DNA of 64,000 nucleotides from JBEIHX01 sp040381075 (GCA_040381075.1 JBEIHX010000008.1:1-64000), one strand, 5' to 3'; positions 1 through 8,781 are shown, numbered from the stretch's first letter. Program-made: numbers and translations. The notes: a model not told the origin generated them from the sequence alone.

Positions 1-136
1 GGTTCTCCCCCCCCAACCGGTTTTTTCCTTTTTTTTCCATGGCCGCGTGGGGGGTTTTCGCTGGGGGGTTCCCTCTCGGCGCCTTTGGGGTTTTGGGGGG
101 CGGGCGCGGCGCGCGCCTGGGGGGGCGCGCGGCCGC
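1..136. other. Suspect low-quality contig end
   Basis: These bases are dominated by runs of C, T and G (for example eight Cs, then six and eight Ts, then repeated G runs) unlike the mixed GC-rich sequence that follows. The pattern resembles unpolished sequence at a contig terminus. No gene can be supported here. Confidence 0.6.
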
Positions 137-583
137 TCACGCGCCCCAGGCGTGCAGCGGGCGAAAGACGCGTTTGGCGAACCGCCAACACCCATCTGCG
201 CAACGCACATAGGAGTCGTCATAGGCGTTCGTCATACGCCGTTCGCCCTGCGGACCAACAACCACCTCCAGGAGATAAACCCGCGCCGAGGCGTGGTCGC
301 CGTCGACCGCGATCGGCCCGGGCTGGACCATCATCGAGGCGAAAGTCAGCGGCGCCATGAGCATCTCAACCAGGGCGCGCACCTCGGCGCGCCCGGTGCG
401 CCTGAACTGGAGGATCTCCCATTCTGCATCCTGCGCCCAGCAGTCAGCCCATTGGTCAAAGTCGCGCCGGAACACGGCGTCGGCGTATCGCTCAAGCAGG
501 TCCCGGATGGCGGCCCGGTCGACCGATGCGGCCCGGTCGGCATCGGAGAGTGTGCTGGCGCCTGTGGAGGCGGTGTCTGTCAT
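137..583 (-). CDS. SnoaL-like / NTF2-fold protein
   Basis: A 148-residue protein whose length and pattern fit the SnoaL-like NTF2 fold: an N-terminal helix with IRDLLERYADAVFRRDF, then a WADCWAQDAEWEI segment and a C-terminal beta region ending in RVFRP. Members are small cone-shaped cytoplasmic proteins that act as cyclases, isomerases, dehydratases or ring-hydroxylating dioxygenase small subunits; the sequence does not say which. The start has an AGGA ribosome site about 7 bases upstream. It stands alone with 800 bp of repeat-rich DNA upstream. Family call is fairly safe, function unknown. Confidence 0.75.
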   Translation of the reverse strand: MTDTASTGASTLSDADRAASVDRAAIRDLLERYADAVFRRDFDQWADCWAQDAEWEILQFRRTGRAEVRALVEMLMAPLTFASMMVQPGPIAVDGDHASARVYLLEVVVGPQGERRMTNAYDDSYVRCADGCWRFAKRVFRPLHAWGA

Positions 584-724
584 GGCGTTGTCCTGACTGT
601 TGAGACCTCAGTGGATGGAGCATGCGGCGGCGCACAAACCTTCTTGCGCCACGCGCGGGGTCGGCTGGCGCTGTACAGGCACGCCCGTCAGCCCGCAGAC
701 AGGCTGTTCGCGCCGACTGTGCGC

Positions 725-804
725 CACTGCCTGCGGCAGGGTTTCACTGCCTGAGACAGGGTTCCACTGCCGGAGACTGGGCTCCACTGCCGGAACCTGG
801 GGGC
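725..804. repeat. Tandem array, 4 x 20 bp
   Basis: Four degenerate direct copies starting with CACTGCC and continuing with a GGAGAC/TGGG-like part, at 725, 745, 765 and 785. They lie about 140 bp upstream of the SnoaL-like gene. Confidence 0.8.
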
Positions 805-818
805 TCCAGGCAGAGGCG

Positions 819-908
819 ACCTGGGCGAAAGGAACCTGGGCGAATGGAGCCTGGTCGCCTGAAACCGGGTCGCCTGAAACCTGGACGCCTGAAACCTGGT
901 CAACTGAA
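819..908. repeat. Tandem array, 6 x 15 bp
   Basis: Six imperfect 15-bp direct copies, consensus ACCTGGNCGCCTGAA, at 819, 834, 849, 864, 879 and 894. The 15-bp period keeps all frames open across the array, which explains long meaningless open frames here. Confidence 0.8.
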
Positions 909-1080
909 CCCCGGGAACATGAGGTCCCGGCAGCGGCGACGGACCACTCTGCCAATGCGCTTTCACCCGCCGACGACATAGCCCCGCACAGCACTGCCGG
1001 CAAACCGTCAATGCCAGCGGACACACCGCAGCGCCAGACCACCGTGCGCGCTGCAACGCGCCGCACATGCTTGGGCCCCG

Positions 1081-1140
1081 CTGGATCGAGGCCGGCCGGA
1101 TCGAAACTGGCAGGATCGGGACTGGCTGGATCGGGACTGG
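1081..1140. repeat. Tandem array, 4 x 15 bp
   Basis: Four 15-bp direct copies, consensus CTGGATCGGGACTGG, at 1081, 1096, 1111 and 1126; the last two differ only slightly. Unrelated in sequence to the arrays at 725 and 819. Confidence 0.85.
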
Positions 1141-1406
1141 CTGGGCCTGTCTCCTTGTCCCCCGCGATCCCGCAGCAGTGCACAGGTGCGGTCTGCGCGT
1201 CCCGGCGTGACATGGGGATGGGCGAAAAGCCCGGATGTCCCGGGTTTCCCTCCAGCGAACCCCCAAACGGGGAACTCACGGCAACGGCGGCTGGCCGCCA
1301 GTGCAGCGCCGCCGAGGTCCGCTCAGCCAAAGGACCGGCGCACCCTGGCCGGGGCGCGTGCGTGGGTCCGCCGGCGCCGCACTGAAAGGCGCGCGACGCC
1401 CGGGCG

Positions 1407-2177
1407 TCACGCTTTGGGAAACATCTCTGCTGAGGTTGGCAGGCGACGCAGATGCTGTCCGCCGGACACGCGCACCACATCACCGGTGCAGATGCATTCG
1501 TCGCTCGCAAGCCAGACTGCGGCGGCCGCGACATCCTGGGCAGTCGGCATCCGGCCAATCGGCGTTTCGTTCACAAAGGCGTTGATCGCAGTCTTTATAC
1601 GGAAGAATGCGGCCGTCATCGGCGTCTCCACCAGACCGGGAGCGATGGAGTTGATCCGCACGCCCTTGGCTGCAAACTCCACCGCAGCGATCTCCACGAC
1701 CTTGTCGGTGGCGGCTTTGGCCCCGGCGTAGCCGGCGAGGCCGGGGCCGGTGAGCTCGACTGTGAGGGATGAAAGGGTGATGATGCTGGCGCCCGCCCCC
1801 ATGGCCCCCGCACACTGCTTGATGAACAGTGCGGGACCGATGAAGTGGGCGTCTGCGAACGCCTGAAGATGCTCCCGGGTGATGTCGGCAACTGGCTTTG
1901 GTTGATTGAAACCGGCGGCGTTGACCGCAATGTCGAGACGGCCGAAGGTGGTCATGGCCTGCGCCACCATATCAGCGATGGACGCCTCATCGGTGATGTC
2001 GCAGCACGCCCACACGCCTGCGATCTCAGCAGCCAGAGCCTCAAGCGGCTCACGGCGACGCCCGGCAACCAGCACCTTCGCGCCTTCCGAAGCAAAGCGC
2101 CGCGCAATGACCTCGCCCAAACCCTGGGGCGAGGATGCTCCCAGAACGATCGCGATCTTACCGTTAAGCCTGCCCAT
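1407..2177 (-). CDS. SDR family oxidoreductase
   Basis: A 256-residue classical short-chain dehydrogenase/reductase, NAD(P)-dependent, cytoplasmic. The glycine-rich cofactor motif is GASSPQGLG (13-21), NAAG sits at 86-89, the active-site serine is near 136-137 and the catalytic YAGAK gives Tyr150 and Lys154. A PG followed by T (PGLVETP) lies at the expected place after the active site. Start chosen at 2177 because an AGGGAG ribosome site lies just upstream and the cofactor motif then falls at the usual position. The open frame continues upstream only through the 13-bp repeat array. Substrate unknown. Confidence 0.88.
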   Translation of the reverse strand: MGRLNGKIAIVLGASSPQGLGEVIARRFASEGAKVLVAGRRREPLEALAAEIAGVWACCDITDEASIADMVAQAMTTFGRLDIAVNAAGFNQPKPVADITREHLQAFADAHFIGPALFIKQCAGAMGAGASIITLSSLTVELTGPGLAGYAGAKAATDKVVEIAAVEFAAKGVRINSIAPGLVETPMTAAFFRIKTAINAFVNETPIGRMPTAQDVAAAAVWLASDECICTGDVVRVSGGQHLRRLPTSAEMFPKA

Positions 2178-2187
2178 GTGCCACTCC

Positions 2188-2330
2188 CTGCACCGAAGAC
2201 CTGCACCGAAGCCCTGCACCGGGGCCCTGCACCGGGGCCCTGCACCGGGGCCCTGCACCGGGGCCCTGCACCGGGGCCCTGCACCGGGGCCCTGCACCGG
2301 GGCCCTGCGCCGAAGCCCTGAACCGGGGCC
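2188..2330. repeat. Tandem array, 11 x 13 bp
   Basis: Eleven head-to-tail 13-bp units of consensus CTGCACCGGGGCC. Units 3 to 9 (2214-2304) are identical; the outer units carry substitutions such as CGAAG for CGGGG. It ends 10 bp before the SDR start codon, so it occupies the 5' untranslated region or promoter of that gene. No stop codon occurs in the SDR frame. Confidence 0.95.
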
Positions 2331-2470
2331 TGCGTCACGCCTGCGGTTTCATCTGTGTCTGGATTGATATCCGTCCCCGGCCGGACGCGCGTGACGGCTG
2401 TCCTGCCGGAGGTCAGCCGGCCCGTCCGAGAATGCGCCGCGCCGCAGGCGCCTCGGATACGCCCAACACA

Positions 2471-3256
2471 TCATGCGACATCATAGAGTTTCCCCAGTTG
2501 ATCGCGCAGCACGCGCCGGGTGACTTCGCTGACAGCGCCGGGGGCCAGATCGCCAAGCTGCAAAGGCCCGTAGGCAACGCGGATCAAACGGTTGACCTTG
2601 AGCCCCATCGCTTCGAAGACCCGGCGCACCTCGCGATTCTTGCCTTCTTTCAGGCTGACGGAGATCCAGGCGTTTGCACCTTGCTGACGCTCGAAGGAGG
2701 CTTCTATCGGGCCATAGCGCACGCCCTCGACTGTCAGCCCCTGCTTCAGACGATCGAGTTCCTCCTGCGTCACCCGGCCGAAGGCCCGCACGCGATAACG
2801 GCGCGTCCAACCGGTTGCAGGAAGCTCAAGCACGCGGGCGAGCCCGCCATCATTGGTCAGCAACAGGAGACCTTCGCTGGTCAGATCGAGCCGTCCGACT
2901 GACACGACCCGCGGCAACTCTGCGGGCAGATGCGCGAATACGGTGGGCCGGCCCTGCGGGTCCTTGTGACTCGTGACCAGTCCCGGCGGCTTGTGGTAGC
3001 GCCACAGTCGGGTGGCTTCCTTCGCCGCAACCGGCCGGCCGTCGACGCGGATATCGTCGCCGGCAGCGACCTTCACCATCGGACTGTCAAGACGCCGGCC
3101 GTTCAGGCTGATCCGGCCGTCTGCAATCATCTTTTCGACGTCGCGCCGCGAGGCGACGCCGACGCGGGCAAGAAATTTGGCGATGCGTTCACCGTGCGCC
3201 CAGGCAGGATCGACGATGGGCGGGGATGCTGGAGCAGTCTTGCGCGGCGCGTTCAT
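2471..3256 (-). CDS. rluB: rRNA pseudouridine synthase (RluB/RsuA family)
   Basis: A 261-residue enzyme that isomerises a specific uridine in ribosomal RNA to pseudouridine. An S4 RNA-binding domain is at about 22-80 (RIAKFLARVGVASRRDVEKM) and the catalytic domain follows, with the RsuA/RluB motif GRLDLTSEGLLLLTNDGG and catalytic Asp124. RluB (23S) is the most likely member, but RluE/RluF or RsuA cannot be excluded by eye. Start at 3256 follows AAAGG; the frame runs further upstream but would cover the divergent tadA gene. It is divergent from tadA with only 46 bp between start codons, so promoters must overlap. Confidence 0.88.
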   Translation of the reverse strand: MNAPRKTAPASPPIVDPAWAHGERIAKFLARVGVASRRDVEKMIADGRISLNGRRLDSPMVKVAAGDDIRVDGRPVAAKEATRLWRYHKPPGLVTSHKDPQGRPTVFAHLPAELPRVVSVGRLDLTSEGLLLLTNDGGLARVLELPATGWTRRYRVRAFGRVTQEELDRLKQGLTVEGVRYGPIEASFERQQGANAWISVSLKEGKNREVRRVFEAMGLKVNRLIRVAYGPLQLGDLAPGAVSEVTRRVLRDQLGKLYDVA

Positions 3257-3302
3257 AGCGCCTTTGTAGACCGTGCGAGGCCGACGGGAAACGGGAGCCG
3301 CC

Positions 3303-3776
3303 ATGGATGCAGGGACAGCCGACCGCGACGCTGCGATGATGCGCAGGGCATTGACGCGCGCGCGCGAAGCAGCCGCAGCCGGCGAAACGCCGGTCGGCTG
3401 CGTGATCGCCGACGCTGCAGGCCAGATTGTTGCTGAAGCCGGCAATGCCCCGATCGCCACCTGCGATCCGACCGGCCACGCGGAGATCAGGGCGTTGCGT
3501 GCGGCGGGTCTGGCGCTCGGCAACTACCGCCTTGCAAAGGATCTGACGCTCTATGTGACACTCGAGCCCTGCGCGATGTGCGCCTGCGCCATCAGCTTTG
3601 CCCGGATTGCGCGGGTCGTGTACGGCGCGGGGGATCCGAAAGGCGGAGCGATCGCCCATGGTCCGCGCTTCTTCGAACAATCGACCTGCCATTGGCGCCC
3701 TGCGGTCGCGCATGGGCTGTTTGCAGTGGAGGCGGGCCAGCTGCTGCGCGAGTTCTTCGCAGCCAGGCGGCGCTGA
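3303..3776 (+). CDS. tadA: tRNA-specific adenosine deaminase TadA
   Basis: A 157-residue deaminase that converts A34 to inosine in the tRNA-Arg anticodon. Both zinc motifs are intact: HAE at 59-61 (zinc His and proton-shuttle Glu) and PCAMC at 89-93 (two zinc Cys). Length is normal for the family. ATG at 3303 is preceded by GGGAG at a good distance; an in-frame start 30 bp upstream is less likely. A related nucleotide deaminase is possible but HAEIRAL and LEPCAMC are typical of TadA. Confidence 0.92.
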   Translation: MDAGTADRDAAMMRRALTRAREAAAAGETPVGCVIADAAGQIVAEAGNAPIATCDPTGHAEIRALRAAGLALGNYRLAKDLTLYVTLEPCAMCACAISFARIARVVYGAGDPKGGAIAHGPRFFEQSTCHWRPAVAHGLFAVEAGQLLREFFAARRR

Positions 3777-3858
3777 GGCGCCCTGCGGCGCGGACCGCAG
3801 GACGTTCATGGCGCCTGCGTGCATTGCCGGGGACAGGTCCCGCGCCTACTTTAGGAAC

Positions 3859-4410
3859 ATGACCTACCGTGTGCGCCGCGCCGAAATGTCTGACGCCGTA
3901 GAGATTGCGGGCGTTCATGTCCGGAGCTGGCGTGAGACCTATCAGGGCCTGCTGCCCGCGAGGTTTCTGGACGGCATGACCATGGGGCGCGAGTTTGCGT
4001 TCTGGCGGGCGCTTCTCCACCGGCATCTGGTGGAACTCGACGAAGCGGCCTTTGTGGCTGAGGCCGGGGCGGAAGCAGTCGGCTTCGGAGCCTGTGGTCA
4101 GGCGCGCGACCGGGCGGCGACCTGGGACGGCGAGATCTCGATGGTGTATGTCCTGCGGGCGCATCAGCATTCAGGTCTTGGACGGGCGCTGATGGGGCTG
4201 ATGGCGGACTTCCTGATCACCCGCGGTTTCTTCAGCGCGGGCTTGTGGGTGGTGGACGGCAATTCCAGGGCGCGCGCGTTTTACGAGCATCTCGGGGGGA
4301 AAATGGCCGGGCGCCGCACCGAACGCATGCGCGGCGCCGATGTCGCAACCACCGCCTACGTGTTTGAAGATCTCTCACGGCTTTCCGGACGGCTGCTGGC
4401 CAGACTCTAG
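3859..4410 (+). CDS. GNAT family N-acetyltransferase
   Basis: A 183-residue acetyltransferase of the GNAT superfamily, using acetyl-CoA to acylate an unknown amine. N-terminal VRRAEMSDAVEIAGVHVRSW is a typical beta1-alpha1 start; the acetyl-CoA loop is seen in VYVLRAHQHSGLGRALM (Q/R-x-x-G-x-G); WVVDGNSRARAFYEHLGG is the characteristic beta5/alpha4 block. ATG at 3859 follows TTTAGGAAC. Its stop overlaps the stop of the convergent mtnP gene. Substrate cannot be inferred. Confidence 0.88.
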   Translation: MTYRVRRAEMSDAVEIAGVHVRSWRETYQGLLPARFLDGMTMGREFAFWRALLHRHLVELDEAAFVAEAGAEAVGFGACGQARDRAATWDGEISMVYVLRAHQHSGLGRALMGLMADFLITRGFFSAGLWVVDGNSRARAFYEHLGGKMAGRRTERMRGADVATTAYVFEDLSRLSGRLLARL

Positions 4411-5288
4411 GCGGAGCGCGCCTGCCGGAGGGCGCGTCCGGCGATCACATCAAGTTTCGCCAGCAGCGCCGGGTCGCGCGCGTGCGCCGAGGTGATCAGG
4501 GCGGTGTCGAGACATGTGTCGATCGGACTTGGCGTGCGCTCCTGGGCCGCAAGCTGAGCACACAGATGCCTGATCAGGCTTTGGGCGATCCTCGTGTTCG
4601 CATGCATCACGTCGAGGATCTGGCTCACCTCAACAGGCGCAGCGTCGCTGCGCCAGCAGTCGTAGTCCGTCACCATAGCGATTGTTGCGTAGGGCAATTC
4701 GGCCTCGCGTGCGAGTTTCGCCTCGGGCATGTTGGTCATGCCGATCACGTCGCAGCCCCAGGCGCGATACAGAAGGCTTTCAGCCCGCGACGAGAACTGC
4801 GGGCCCTCCATGGCCAGGTAGGTTCCTCCAAGCGTGACTGCGGCGCCGGCCGCGAGGCCTGCATCCGCAGCGAGTTTCTGCAGCCGCGTGCAGACTGGCG
4901 ACGCCATTGACACATGCGCCACGAGCCCCTCGCCAAAGAAGCTGTTCTCACGGGCGACCGTGCGGTCGATGAATTGGTCGACCGCCACGAATGCACCCGG
5001 CGCCAGATCTTCGCGCAACGATCCGCAAGCGGAGATGGACAGGATGTCGGTTGCCCCCAGTCGCTTGAGCGCGTCAATGTTTGCGCGGTAATTGACGTGA
5101 CTTGGCGCAATGCGATGCCCCCGTGCATGACGCGGCAGGAACATCACCCTGCAGCCCTCCAGGACGCCGTCGAAGACCTGATCGGACGGCGCGCCCCATG
5201 GGGTCGCGACATCGCGCCAGTGACCCGACATGCCTGACACCTCGTACAGGCCCGAGCCGCCGATGACGCCCAGAACATAGCCAGCCAT
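4407..5288 (-). CDS. mtnP: S-methyl-5'-thioadenosine phosphorylase
   Basis: A 293-residue cytosolic enzyme that cleaves methylthioadenosine with phosphate to adenine and methylthioribose-1-phosphate (methionine salvage). The phosphate-loop GGSGLY is at 10-15, PRHARGH at 52-58, MEGPQFSSRAE at 160-170, GMTNMPEAKLARE at 183-195 and TDYDCW at 207-212; the last favours MTA over inosine/guanosine. AAGGGAG precedes the ATG at 5288. It starts 22 bp after the esterase stop on the same strand, so the two are probably co-transcribed. Other methionine-salvage genes are not nearby. Confidence 0.93.
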   Translation of the reverse strand: MAGYVLGVIGGSGLYEVSGMSGHWRDVATPWGAPSDQVFDGVLEGCRVMFLPRHARGHRIAPSHVNYRANIDALKRLGATDILSISACGSLREDLAPGAFVAVDQFIDRTVARENSFFGEGLVAHVSMASPVCTRLQKLAADAGLAAGAAVTLGGTYLAMEGPQFSSRAESLLYRAWGCDVIGMTNMPEAKLAREAELPYATIAMVTDYDCWRSDAAPVEVSQILDVMHANTRIAQSLIRHLCAQLAAQERTPSPIDTCLDTALITSAHARDPALLAKLDVIAGRALRQARSA

Positions 5289-5310
5289 GGCTGCGGCTCC
5301 CTTGCGGCGA

Positions 5311-6822
5311 TTATGGACCGGCCGGACCGCTGGCGAAGCGCGCCTTTTCGATCGCCTCGGCGAGATCCTGACGCGGCCCGTGAAACCTGTCCTGGGTTCT
5401 GACCGCCGTTGACGCGAAAACGAAGACATTGTCGCGGGCCGGCTCATAGGGTGACCACGCTGCGCCGCCGCAGGAGGGCGCGCCGGTCCTGGCGAAGGCG
5501 ATCCAGCAGGACTGCACAGTCTCCGCCATCATGCGGTCCTCATCGCGCAGCAGGGCGAACGAAAACGGGTACTTCGAGGCCGTATCGAACACGAAGGGAA
5601 TTTCAAATCCATGCGGAACGCCGGGCATGCGTCCGCGCAGGAACTGCGGAAGGTAATCGAAATGGTAAAGAAATGTCGGAGCCTCGCGGCTGGCGGCGCG
5701 CGCCACGTCCCGCGCCGGAGCGACGAAGGTGTAGTCGGCGTAGTAATCCCGCGCGAGCGCTGCATCATCGGCGCTCGCGTAAACCCTGCGAAGCTCGGCG
5801 AGCTGGTCGCCTGCGCGCGCGAGCACCCGCTCCGGCGCAAGGCCGTAGGCCGCCTGGAGCGATCCTTCATCGCTGTTGGCTCCGATCAGCAGGGGAACCT
5901 TGGCCCACCGCCCTGCAGCGATCGCGTCAGCGGGGGCCCCGGGGGCCGTCTCAGGATCAGCAATCGGCCCTGATCCACTGGTCCAGGCCTTGGCCAGTTC
6001 CAGGGCCGGAAGGGCTCTCAGGGTCGCAAGGTCCTGTTTGCTGGCAGGAACGCCGAACTGCTCGATCACGGCGACAGCCTGGGCGGCCGCCTGGGCGCGG
6101 TCGGCCGGTTTCCACCAGCCCCCGCCGGACTGAACGGCGGCCTTGGCGAACAGGCCCTTCGCCGCCGGCGCGGTCACCAGTTGCAGCACGCTCGCCCCGC
6201 CGGCGCTCTCACCGAAGATCGTGACGTTGGCCGGATCTCCCCCGAACGCGGCGATATTGGCCTGGACCCAGCGCAGGGCGGCGATCTGGTCGAGAAGCCC
6301 GAAGTTCACGGGCGCGGACTCGCCAAGGGCTGGATGCGCGAAGAAGCCCAGCGGCCCCAGGCGATAGTTGATGCTCACAAGGACGACGCCGCGCGCCGCG
6401 AACCGCGCTCCGTCGTAATAGGGAATGGAGCTCGCCTGGGAGCGGAACCCCCCGCCGTGGATCCACACCATCACGGGATGGGGACCGGGCGGGACTGGCG
6501 CCCACACGTTCAGATACAGGCAGTCTTCACTGGTTTTGCCGACGCCGGTGCGTGGGCCATTGCGGATATCAGGCTGGGTGCATGGGCGAGCAAAGTCGCG
6601 GGCGGGCCGGACTGCGGTCCAGACCGGCGCCGGCTGCGGCGGCGACCAGCGCTGCGCGGTGGCGTAGGGAATGCCCTTGAACGCGATCACATCGCGCTCA
6701 GGGGCGCCCTGCAAGGGGCCGGCGGGCGGACGCACCAGCGCGGTCAGTTGCGCTGAGGCGGGCGTAGGCAAGGCCGCGAGAGCCAGGCAAAGGGCCGCGG
6801 CGATGTGTCTGAACACCTTCAT
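5311..6822 (-). CDS. Secreted type-B carboxylesterase
   Basis: A 503-residue alpha/beta-hydrolase of the carboxylesterase type B (cholinesterase-like) family. A Sec signal peptide is clear (MKVFRHIAAALCLALAAL, cleavage after PASA). EDCLYLNVW, the oxyanion HGGGF at 122-126, and nucleophile motif GESAGG with Ser216 are present; GANSDEG supplies the acidic residue and HGFEIPFVF the catalytic His. It probably hydrolyses esters in the periplasm or outside. ATG at 6822 has a GGAG site. A 15-bp tandem array begins 10 bp upstream of the start codon. Substrate unknown. Confidence 0.9.
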   Translation of the reverse strand: MKVFRHIAAALCLALAALPTPASAQLTALVRPPAGPLQGAPERDVIAFKGIPYATAQRWSPPQPAPVWTAVRPARDFARPCTQPDIRNGPRTGVGKTSEDCLYLNVWAPVPPGPHPVMVWIHGGGFRSQASSIPYYDGARFAARGVVLVSINYRLGPLGFFAHPALGESAPVNFGLLDQIAALRWVQANIAAFGGDPANVTIFGESAGGASVLQLVTAPAAKGLFAKAAVQSGGGWWKPADRAQAAAQAVAVIEQFGVPASKQDLATLRALPALELAKAWTSGSGPIADPETAPGAPADAIAAGRWAKVPLLIGANSDEGSLQAAYGLAPERVLARAGDQLAELRRVYASADDAALARDYYADYTFVAPARDVARAASREAPTFLYHFDYLPQFLRGRMPGVPHGFEIPFVFDTASKYPFSFALLRDEDRMMAETVQSCWIAFARTGAPSCGGAAWSPYEPARDNVFVFASTAVRTQDRFHGPRQDLAEAIEKARFASGPAGP

Positions 6823-6831
6823 GTGCACTCC

Positions 6832-6906
6832 GATGCCTGTCTCGCCAATGCCTGTCACGCCAATCCCTGTCACGCCAATCCCTGTCACGCCGACGCATGT
6901 CCCGCG
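6832..6906. repeat. Tandem array, 5 x 15 bp
   Basis: Five 15-bp units, consensus AATCCCTGTCACGCC, at 6832, 6847, 6862, 6877 and 6892; two are identical. On the gene's strand each unit reads GGCGTGACAGGGATT, so in-frame GTG codons, each about 7 bases after AGGG, recur every five codons (Val-Thr-Gly-Ile-Gly) up to the esterase start. Confidence 0.9.
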
Positions 6907-7234
6907 ATCACGCTGGATACGCAGGCCGCCGCCAAGAAGATCTGATGGCACGCCGGCCTCGCGGAAAAAAGCATCGCCTCACCCCACCGCCACCGACTGC
7001 GGATGCCGGCCATCATGCACCGGATGAATGGTCAGGCCAAACGCGCACGCAGGCTCAAGCACGCCAGGGCTCAAGCCTGCCAGGCGGCGCCTCATGCAGA
7101 AAACAGGAGGGCTGGACGGCGCAACCCAAGGACGTGGAAGCTCCGGCGCCAACAGCAGGCGAGCGAGGCAGCGCGCCGCTTTCCCACGGATCGCATGGCG
7201 GAGAGAGGAGCGGGTTGACCTCGCCCGCTTCGGC

Positions 7235-8320
7235 TCAGGCGTTGCCGTCGCTGACCAGGCGGATAGACTGCCGGATATCGGAAATGGATTGCGGAGGAGC
7301 CGCATCAGCCTGCGCAATCTCCTGGAGGCGGCGCAGCTGTTCGAGATCCTTGCGGCGCAACTCATCGAGATAGGCAGACTCTGCAGGTGTCAGCGTGCGG
7401 CGCGGCTTGGCCTTGCGCTGGGGCGAGTCGGCTGCCTGCTGGGCGGCGGCCTGGGCCTCCGCGGCCTCGGCTTCGGCCGCGGCCTCTTCGAGCTTCAGGG
7501 CCTTGCGGGACTTCCTGGCCATCGCCTGCTCTGCCTCGGCCTGCTCGCGGGACTGCGAGCGGCGCGCGGCGGCCCCGACGCCGATCGCGGCGCAGTAAGA
7601 GCCGAACGCTTTCAGCATTTCGATGAGGATCGCGACCCCGACATGGAGCCACATTTCAACCTTTTTGGCCTCAACCCCGATCAGCAGGCCGAGTTCAACG
7701 GCGCGCGGGTGGGCCGCTGCGACGACGGGCCCGGCGGCTGCCAGCGCCGCCAATGCGGCGTCGCGCTCACGAATCAGCTGCTCGCGTTCCTGCGCGGCGG
7801 ACTCCTGTGCCGCAGTCTGGGCCTCCATGATCTTCGAGCGCGCTGTCGGCGCGTTATCAGGGGCCCGGGCGAGTTCGTCAGCGAACAGCCTGGCCTGAAC
7901 GGCGGAGCGCTCCTCGAGCGTTTCCAGCGCCCGCTTGGCGTCAACCAGGCGGGTTTCAGCGGAGGCCCGCGCCTCGGACACAATCGCGGCCTGAGCGGTG
8001 CGTTCACGCCCGACCATGGCCTGGAAACCCAGCGCCGTCGTGAAGCTCATGGCGAGCGCAGCCAGGAACACCACCAGGGCGACGAGCCCGCGGAGAAACT
8101 CCTTGCGGACCCAGGCGGCGACCACGACCGGGATCCCAGCCAGAACGATCAATTCCGCGCCAATCGCCGCAATCGCCAGCGTGGCCTTGGAAATCGGATC
8201 GGATGCGCCGTCGGTCCACACCACGAGAGAGGCAGCGATGGAGACCGCACACGCCGCAATCGCCGCCGCAATAAATGCGCCGCGCGCGACCCGAGCTTCA
8301 GAACCTGAGAACAGTGCCAT
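7235..8320 (-). CDS. Membrane / coiled-coil protein, function unknown
   Basis: A 361-residue protein I do not recognise. Hydrophobic segments lie at about 12-35, 45-70 and 76-97, followed by a long charged Ala/Glu-rich stretch (about 105-200) likely to form a coiled coil, one more hydrophobic segment near 228-255, a second Glu/Ala/Gln-rich coil (258-300) and a conserved-looking tail LTPAESAYLDELRRKDLEQL. The layout suggests a membrane-anchored scaffold or sensor. It is monocistronic, flanked by 400-460 bp without genes. A weak ribosome site makes the start at 8320 only probable. Confidence 0.7.
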   Translation of the reverse strand: MALFSGSEARVARGAFIAAAIAACAVSIAASLVVWTDGASDPISKATLAIAAIGAELIVLAGIPVVVAAWVRKEFLRGLVALVVFLAALAMSFTTALGFQAMVGRERTAQAAIVSEARASAETRLVDAKRALETLEERSAVQARLFADELARAPDNAPTARSKIMEAQTAAQESAAQEREQLIRERDAALAALAAAGPVVAAAHPRAVELGLLIGVEAKKVEMWLHVGVAILIEMLKAFGSYCAAIGVGAAARRSQSREQAEAEQAMARKSRKALKLEEAAAEAEAAEAQAAAQQAADSPQRKAKPRRTLTPAESAYLDELRRKDLEQLRRLQEIAQADAAPPQSISDIRQSIRLVSDGNA

Positions 8321-8781
8321 GGTTAAAGAAAGCTACCGGCAGGCTTAATGAGCGGTTAAGGCGCACTCCAAAAAGCGGCGTTTGCCCCGCAAAGACCCCC
8401 GGGATGCGCGAACAAAAAAGGAACATCCGGCGTCTGACGGGTGCGTTGGGCTCATTTGGGTGCACGATGTGCGCCGGCGCGAGTCACCTGACGCCGCAGC
8501 AGGCCCTCGCCCCCGCGCAGCCGCGCCTGGTGAGACGGATGATTCACCGCGCTTCGCACCCCTCCCCGTCGCACGGCCCGCCCGCCGCCTGGCGGCGGGC
8601 GCGGCCCCGCGACAAGGGCCCCATGATGTCAGCACACGATCGTATGCCGGTCGTCCAGGCCGAGGTGAACAGGTTGACGAGCGCATAGGCTCAACGCGCC
8701 CTGGCGCTGCGATGGGCGACTTGCGCCGCGCCGCGCTGCAGGACGCAGGATGCAGGACCGCAGGCGTGGCGCCGGGGGCCA
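8321..8781. other. Intergenic region, no gene seen
   Basis: About 460 bp. Open frames here have very biased composition and no domain. No tandem array, RNA gene or clear terminator was recognised. Confidence 0.5.

Larger units (their letters stand above)
584..1406. other. Repeat-rich intergenic region
   Basis: No convincing gene in 820 bp. Several long open frames exist on both strands but have no recognisable domain and are low in complexity. The region holds three separate tandem-repeat arrays (listed individually). Confidence 0.6.

Noticed and set aside
608..1558. Long minus-strand open frame with Pro/Asp pentapeptides
   Set aside because: It runs through three tandem arrays with 15- or 20-bp units and into the SDR gene in another frame; low complexity, no domain. 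Stops are simply rare in this GC-rich repeat DNA.
2188..2330. CRISPR-like array
   Set aside because: Units are contiguous 13-mers without spacers and no cas gene is nearby. The same applies to the other arrays.
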